A stretch of DNA of 64,000 bases from CAZDGV01 sp964505195 (lineage in GTDB: Bacteria; Bacteroidota; Bacteroidia; Chitinophagales; Chitinophagaceae), in NCBI GenBank assembly GCA_964505195.1, contig CAZDGV010000002.1:1-64000 (forward strand). Reading direction: 5' to 3'. The position numbers and the translations under genes were made by a program. This document shows positions 59,443 to 64,000 of the stretch, piece by piece (within the stretch, counting starts at the first letter, position 1; the number at the start of each line of letters is the position of its first letter). A model generated the notes under the pieces. The model ran no database searches. It saw nothing but the letters and a program-made list of their open reading frames with translations, and had not been told where the DNA came from.

Positions 59443-60563
59443 ATATTCTCTTGCTGGGCCCTGCCCATCCGCTAAGAGGCGGAATTGCCGCTTTCAATGA
59501 ACGACTCGCACGTGCTTTCATGGAAGAAGGTCATGATGTGGAAATGGTTTCTTTTCGTTTTCAATACCCCTCTTTTCTTTTCCCGGGCACTTCGCAATAC
59601 AGTGATGCACCTGCGCCAGCCAGATTAACGATTCATAGCAGCGTACATTCTTTAAATCCTTTGAATTGGTTCTTAACTGGAAGACAAATACGGGAAAAAG
59701 CGCCCGATATTCTAATTGTTCGCTTTTGGATTCCATTCATGGCACCTTGTTTGGGAACCATTCTAAGAATCGTTCGAAAGAACCGCAAAACGAAAATCAT
59801 ATGCATCGCGGATAATATCATTCCACATGAAAAAAGATGGGGAGATCGGTTACTTACTCGATATTTCATCAAGCCGATCGACGCTTTCATTACCATGAGT
59901 GAAACTGTTTTGCACGATTTAAGATCCTTCACACAAAAACCAGCGTTGTTAGAACCGCATCCGCTTTATGATCATTTTGGTGCATCCATTCCCCAGCATG
60001 AAGCGAGAGTTAAACTAGGAATAGATTCAAGCCAGTTTGTCTTTCTGTTTTTTGGTTTTATCAGGAAGTATAAAGGTCTTGATTTGCTTTTAGAGGCAGT
60101 TGCAATTTTAAAAAGGAAAGGAATAAAAGAATTCCGCTTAATGATCGCCGGAGAGTTTTATGAAGACAAGAAAACATACGATTCCTTAATGGAGGCATTG
60201 GATGTAAAGGAAATGCTTTTGTTACAAACGCATTTTATAGCCGATGCAGATCTGCGCAATTATTTTTGCGCTGCAGATGTTGTAGTGCAACCTTATCGCA
60301 GCGCCACACAAAGCGGTGTTACTCCCCTTGCCTATCATTTTGAAAAACCCATGATTGTTACCAATGTAGGCGGATTGCCTGCCATGGTGCAACACGGTCA
60401 AAATGGAATGGTTTGCGCGCCAGAACCGGAAGCCATTGCCTTTGCGATGCAAGAAATGCTGGAGGCTGGTGCAGAGAAATTTATTCCTGCACTGCGGATT
60501 GAGAAGGAAAAATATGGATGGAATAAAATGACGAATGCAGTTGTACAGTTGGCAGAACAATGA
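59439..60563 (+). CDS. GT-B glycosyltransferase, family 4-like
   Basis: A 374-residue soluble or peripheral GT-B enzyme. The N-terminal half starts ILLLGPAHPLRGGIAAFNERLARAF, with the glycine-rich acceptor loop. The C-terminal half has FLFFGFIRKYKGLDLLLEA, then the donor-site block VVVQPYRSATQSGVTPLAYHFEKPMIVTNVGGLPAMV, where the E/G-rich region binds the nucleotide sugar. Both donor and acceptor sugars are unknown. It overlaps the family 2 gene by an ATGA junction and precedes gmhA by 14 bases, so it may act on heptose-containing glycans, which is inference from position. Confidence 0.9.
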   Translation: MNILLLGPAHPLRGGIAAFNERLARAFMEEGHDVEMVSFRFQYPSFLFPGTSQYSDAPAPARLTIHSSVHSLNPLNWFLTGRQIREKAPDILIVRFWIPFMAPCLGTILRIVRKNRKTKIICIADNIIPHEKRWGDRLLTRYFIKPIDAFITMSETVLHDLRSFTQKPALLEPHPLYDHFGASIPQHEARVKLGIDSSQFVFLFFGFIRKYKGLDLLLEAVAILKRKGIKEFRLMIAGEFYEDKKTYDSLMEALDVKEMLLLQTHFIADADLRNYFCAADVVVQPYRSATQSGVTPLAYHFEKPMIVTNVGGLPAMVQHGQNGMVCAPEPEAIAFAMQEMLEAGAEKFIPALRIEKEKYGWNKMTNAVVQLAEQ

Positions 60564-60577
60564 TTTAACTTTAAACC

Positions 60578-61150
60578 ATGGTTTCGAAAATTCAGGATAT
60601 TATTGCTTCTTCCATTACTGTAAAAACAGCTTTACTGAACGATAAAGCGCTGCTTCAGCAAATCGATTCAGCTGCAAGTACTTTACAGCTTGCTTTTAAG
60701 CAAGGTAACCGTGTGTGGTTATGTGGCAATGGCGGCAGTGCTGCAGATGCACAGCATATTGCAGCAGAATTCAGCGGAAGATTTTATAAAGATCGTAAAC
60801 CGCTCCCTGCAGAGGCCCTACATGTAAATAGCTCCTACCTCACTGCTGTAGCGAATGATTATGGATATGATATGGTGTATGCACGGATGCTGGAAGCCGC
60901 CGGTAAAGCAGGTGATGTGCTGATAGGGATTTCTACCTCCGGCAATTCAATTAATGTTATCAAAGCAATGGAAAAAGCACGTGCAATGGAGATGGTTACT
61001 GTTTCATTTTCAGGAAGTAGTGAAGGAATGATTGATGCACTTAGTAATATCTGTATTAAAGTTCCATCAAATGATACACCCCGTATTCAGGAAGCACACA
61101 TCCTTATTGGTCATATTATTTGTGAATTGGTTGAAAGTTCTATGTTCTGA
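60578..61150 (+). CDS. gmhA: Sedoheptulose-7-phosphate isomerase
   Basis: The 190-residue SIS-domain enzyme makes D-glycero-D-manno-heptose 7-phosphate, the first step towards ADP- or GDP-heptose. WLCGNGGSAADAQHIAAEFSGRF holds the phosphate loop and the zinc-binding His and Glu. ALHVNSSYLTAVANDYG, LIGISTSGNS and the C-terminal EAHILIGHIICELVE with further ligands agree with GmhA. The length is standard. It lies in the operon 6 bases before the phosphatase that acts later in the same pathway. Confidence 0.95.
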   Translation: MVSKIQDIIASSITVKTALLNDKALLQQIDSAASTLQLAFKQGNRVWLCGNGGSAADAQHIAAEFSGRFYKDRKPLPAEALHVNSSYLTAVANDYGYDMVYARMLEAAGKAGDVLIGISTSGNSINVIKAMEKARAMEMVTVSFSGSSEGMIDALSNICIKVPSNDTPRIQEAHILIGHIICELVESSMF

Positions 61151-61156
61151 TTATCT

Positions 61157-61744
61157 ATGCTTATGCATCCTTTAAACCTTTCCTCAAAAAAGCTTCCTGA
61201 TATTGATCATGAATGGACATTGTTCCTCGATAGAGATGGTATTATCAACAAAGAAATAATAGGTGGCTACATCCTTTCCAAAGCTGATTTTGTTTTTGAA
61301 AATGGAGCTACTGATGCGCTACAGATACTGAGTAGATTGTTTCAGCGCATTTTTGTTGTTAGTAATCAACGCGGCGTGGGAAAGGGCTTAATGTCAAATC
61401 ACGCCCTCGATGAATTGACAGAATTTATGCTGCTCGAAATCAAGGAAAAAGGTGGAAGAGTGGATGAAGTTTTTTATTGCACTGCTTTGCATGAAGACGA
61501 TTTAATGCGTAAACCTAATGAAGGAATGGCCCTGCTTGCTAAAGATAAATATCCAGAAATCGCTTTTACTAAGAGCATCATGGTAGGAAATATGCCGTCT
61601 GACATGCTTTTTGGCAGAAAGATTGGTGCATTTACGGTTTATGTTCCCACAAGAATGGATGAAACACCTGAACCGGATTCGGTTGATGCAAGTTTTAAAA
61701 CTTTGTTAGATTTTGCAAAGGCCTTCCAATTGCCAGCTCCATAA
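61157..61744 (+). CDS. gmhB: GmhB-like HAD phosphatase (heptose-1,7-bisphosphate type)
   Basis: A 195-residue HAD-IIIA phosphatase. The nucleophile motif FLDRDG gives Asp25 and Asp27; motif II is VVSNQRGVGKG, followed by a lysine in MRKPNEGM. The last motif reads IMVGNMPSDM, with Asn where GmhB often has the first Asp. Next to gmhA it should remove the C1 phosphate of heptose bisphosphate, but histidinol-phosphatase-like specificity cannot be excluded. The third codon is also ATG (61163). Confidence 0.85.
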   Translation: MLMHPLNLSSKKLPDIDHEWTLFLDRDGIINKEIIGGYILSKADFVFENGATDALQILSRLFQRIFVVSNQRGVGKGLMSNHALDELTEFMLLEIKEKGGRVDEVFYCTALHEDDLMRKPNEGMALLAKDKYPEIAFTKSIMVGNMPSDMLFGRKIGAFTVYVPTRMDETPEPDSVDASFKTLLDFAKAFQLPAP

Positions 61745-61760
61745 TGACTACTTTTATCCT

Positions 61761-62705
61761 ATGCGCATTGTAATGAGAACCTTGATATTATTCTTTGCAT
61801 TTTGTTTGTCGGTGATCAGTCTTCAGGCACAGTCGCTGACAATCAACGAAAAAAAATGGTTTAAGCTAAGGGAAGATTCACTCAAAAACTTTGCTGCTGA
61901 AATCCTATATGGAAGAGAAGCATCCAATCGGTTTCGAGCCGATAGTCATTTTACCCGCACACTAGTTCGTACACTCGTGCAAAAAAACTCCTTTAAACAC
62001 CGCTTTGATTCACTGGTAACCATATCCAAACTCTACCCTTCCGATAGCAGTTTTCGCCTATTTACATGGCAAGTTGTAAAAGACGACAATTATTGTCGGC
62101 AAAGAGGTTTTATTCAGATGAAAACCAAGGATGGATCATTGAAGCTTTTTCCATTAATAGATTATTCAGAATTCATTTCCGACGATGACAGCGTTACAAC
62201 CAATACGCACTGGATCGGAGCTATCTATTATCGTATCATCGAGAAAGCACATCAAAATCAGAAGTATTATACTTTGCTCGGGTATGATGAAAATAATGTG
62301 CGTACTGCCAAAAAATGGATTGAAATTCTTTGGTTTAATGAAGAGGGATTACCGGTATTTGGCAAAAGAGAAGTTTTCAGCTTTGAAAAAGATTCTGTTC
62401 GACGGCCATCGCAAAATCGCTTCCAGCTCGAATATCGAAAAGATGGTCGTGCCAGAATTCAATACGATGAAGAATTGGACTTAATCATCTATGATCATCT
62501 GATTTCAGAAAGCAATGAGCCGCAAAAGAAATATACCCTTATACCTGATGGTGATTATGAAGGTTTTCGCTGGGTAAACGGACGTTGGTTACACATCGAT
62601 AAAGTATTCGATTTAGATTTAGAAGAAGGCAATGCACCTGTCCCGCTTCCGATAAAAGATGGAAACAAACCCAAAGAAAAACAGGGTTCTGCTTCGAAAA
62701 AATAA
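61761..62705 (+). CDS. Conserved secreted protein of unknown function
   Basis: A 314-residue exported protein: a signal peptide (MRTLILFFAFCLSVISLQAQ from the ATG at 61773; the ATG at 61761 gives four more residues) and a mature domain rich in aromatic and charged residues. Segments such as RLFTWQVVKDDNYCRQRGFIQMK, 'YYTLLGYDENNVRTAKKWIEILWF' and 'LIIYDHLISESNEPQKKYTLIPDGDYEGFRWVNGRWLHIDKV' suggest a beta-rich fold. I recall similar proteins in other Bacteroidota with no function. It starts 16 bases after the heptose phosphatase gene and ends the operon; lepA is convergent 17 bases beyond. The tail is Lys/Pro-rich. Confidence 0.7.
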   Translation: MRIVMRTLILFFAFCLSVISLQAQSLTINEKKWFKLREDSLKNFAAEILYGREASNRFRADSHFTRTLVRTLVQKNSFKHRFDSLVTISKLYPSDSSFRLFTWQVVKDDNYCRQRGFIQMKTKDGSLKLFPLIDYSEFISDDDSVTTNTHWIGAIYYRIIEKAHQNQKYYTLLGYDENNVRTAKKWIEILWFNEEGLPVFGKREVFSFEKDSVRRPSQNRFQLEYRKDGRARIQYDEELDLIIYDHLISESNEPQKKYTLIPDGDYEGFRWVNGRWLHIDKVFDLDLEEGNAPVPLPIKDGNKPKEKQGSASKK

Positions 62706-62722
62706 GCGCTGAGTTTAAATTT

Positions 62723-64000
62723 TTAATCCTCCAGTTTCAATACCGCTAAGAAAGCTTCCTGCGGCACTTCAACACTTCCGATCTGGCGCATACGCTTCTT
62801 TCCTTCTTTTTGTTTTTCAAGAAGTTTGCGTTTTCTGCTAATATCGCCACCATAACATTTGGCCGTTACATCTTTGCGCATAGCCGATATATTTTCACGA
62901 GCAATGATTTTTGCTCCTATTGCGGCTTGTATGGCAATCTGAAATTGCTGTCGGGGTAAAAGTTCCTTCAGTTTTTCACAAAGTTTTCGTCCGAAATCCT
63001 GTGCCCTACCACGGTGAATCAGCGCACTGAGTGCATCAACCTTTTCATTATTAAGCAGAATATCCATTTTTACAATATCTGCTTCACGATAGCCAATGGC
63101 ATGATAGTCGAAGGAAGCATAACCCCTTGTTTGCGATTTGAGTTTATCGTAAAAATCGAAAACAATTTCTGTAAGGGGCATCTCAAAAATTAACTCCACT
63201 CTAGTTTGTGTGAGATAGCTTTGATTTATCAAAATACCACGCTTACCAAGACAAAGCGTCATGATATTGCCAATATATTCCGGCTTGGTGATGATTTGCG
63301 CCTTAATAAAGGGCTCTTCAATACGATCCAGATAAGTAGGATCTGGCATTTCAGAAGGGTTGTTTACCGTTACCTTTTCTCCCTTTGTAGTGTAAGCGAT
63401 AAAACTCACGTTGGGAACAGTGGTAATAACAGTTTGGTTGAATTCTCGCTCCAGGCGTTCCTGGATAATTTCCATATGCAATAGTCCAAGGAATCCACAA
63501 CGAAAACCAAATCCAAGTGCCTGTGAAGTTTCCAGTTCAAAAGTGAGCGAAGCGTCGTTCAGCTGCAGCTTGTCCATACAATCGCGGAGCTCTTCAAAAT
63601 CTTCTGTAACAACCGGAAATATACCCGCAAACACCATCGGTTTTACTTCTTCAAAACCTTTAATCTGCTCCGGTGTGGGGTTATTTGCGAGGGTAATCGT
63701 ATCACCCACTTTTACTTCCTTGGCATTTTTAATGCCGGTGATGATGTAACCCACATCACCACAATTCACTTGTTGCTTTTCCGTCATTTTGAGCTTAAGA
63801 ATGCCCACTTCTGACGCTTCGTATTCCTGATCTGTACTTACAAACTTTACACGATCTCCTTTCTTGATGCTTCCGTTCATGATACGGTAATACACAATAA
63901 TACCTCTGAAGCTATTGAAAACGCTGTCAAATATCAATGCCTGTAAAGGTGCTTCCTGCTTCCCCTTGGGAGCAGGTATACGCGCAACGATGGCCTCCAA
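62723..64000 (-). CDS. lepA: Elongation factor 4 (LepA), N-terminal part beyond window
   Basis: The visible 425 codons are the C-terminal two-thirds of LepA, a GTPase that back-translocates or remodels ribosomes; the G domain lies beyond position 64000. The segment begins LEAIVARIPAPKGKQEAPLQALIFDS, the start of domain II. It continues through the EF-G-like domains (GFGFRCGFLGLLHMEIIQERLEREF) to the LepA-specific C-terminal domain (ISAMRKDVTAKCYGGDISRKRKLLEKQKEGKKRMR), which is diagnostic. It ends convergent with the secreted-protein gene. Confidence 0.97.
   Translation of the reverse strand: MEAIVARIPAPKGKQEAPLQALIFDSVFNSFRGIIVYYRIMNGSIKKGDRVKFVSTDQEYEASEVGILKLKMTEKQQVNCGDVGYIITGIKNAKEVKVGDTITLANNPTPEQIKGFEEVKPMVFAGIFPVVTEDFEELRDCMDKLQLNDASLTFELETSQALGFGFRCGFLGLLHMEIIQERLEREFNQTVITTVPNVSFIAYTTKGEKVTVNNPSEMPDPTYLDRIEEPFIKAQIITKPEYIGNIMTLCLGKRGILINQSYLTQTRVELIFEMPLTEIVFDFYDKLKSQTRGYASFDYHAIGYREADIVKMDILLNNEKVDALSALIHRGRAQDFGRKLCEKLKELLPRQQFQIAIQAAIGAKIIARENISAMRKDVTAKCYGGDISRKRKLLEKQKEGKKRMRQIGSVEVPQEAFLAVLKLED

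Noticed and set aside
1..64000. CRISPR arrays, insertion sequences, prophage, toxin-antitoxin or defence genes
   Set aside because: No regularly spaced repeats, transposase, integrase, phage or nuclease-defence motifs were seen in any coding region.

Overview
The window is a stretch of core chromosome from a Bacteroidota bacterium. The evidence is a SusC/SusD pair, a PKD-rich surface protein with a type IX secretion (T9SS) type B sorting domain followed by a PorP/SprF protein, DUF4199 and DUF4397 proteins, a large LptA-like OstA protein with an LptD-like barrel, and at least twelve perfect TAnnTTTG -7 boxes upstream of genes, with no obvious Shine-Dalgarno sequences. The gene set fits the class Chitinophagia, but that placement is inference. 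Two runs of 100 N, each flanked by an identical 55-bp direct repeat, show a scaffolded short-read assembly; in both cases the true sequence probably carries one copy and no gap.

Layout, left to right. 1-7.5 kb: a truncated lipoprotein, a WbqC-family protein, the giant T9SS substrate and its PorP/SprF partner. 7.5-10 kb: a membrane pyrophosphatase. 10.3-18.9 kb: envelope biogenesis, with an amidase, MCE/MlaD, OstA-like and NhaA run on the minus strand and LptD divergent to it, then PlsC and Ung. 19.6 kb: tRNA-Arg(UCU). 19.8-25.4 kb: an ABC-F ATPase, a TonB-dependent receptor and a secreted protein interrupted by the second gap. 25.5-29.2 kb: translation genes thrS, infC, a small membrane protein, rpmI and rplT. 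29.3-38.6 kb: a biosynthetic arginine decarboxylase, small secreted proteins, Hsp20, bacilliredoxin, Lgt, YajQ, L31, YchF and a fused SpmA/SpmB protein. 38.6-48 kb: an MG2/plug protein, then a SusC-SusD-DUF4397 operon and a serine hydrolase. 48-56.3 kb: SerA, YtxH, an HD hydrolase/glycosylasparaginase/CutC run, a TPR protein and GyrA. 56.5 kb: tRNA-Pro(GGG). 56.7-62.7 kb: a tight seven-gene operon of a degenerate dihydroorotase, DUF4199, two glycosyltransferases, GmhA, a GmhB-like phosphatase and a secreted protein. The window ends inside lepA.

How the genes fit together: much of the content builds or decorates the outer envelope (LPS transport, phospholipid acylation, lipoprotein maturation, heptose and glycan synthesis, T9SS surface display, SusCD uptake), interleaved with translation and DNA-maintenance genes. 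I found no CRISPR array, insertion sequence, prophage, integrase or defence island, and nothing that is clearly a new system. The observations most worth a second look are the dihydroorotase with lost metal ligands at the head of the heptose/glycosyltransferase operon, the alternative hairpins in the L31 leader, the extra C-terminal module on the pyrophosphatase, and the LacI-type palindrome ahead of susC.
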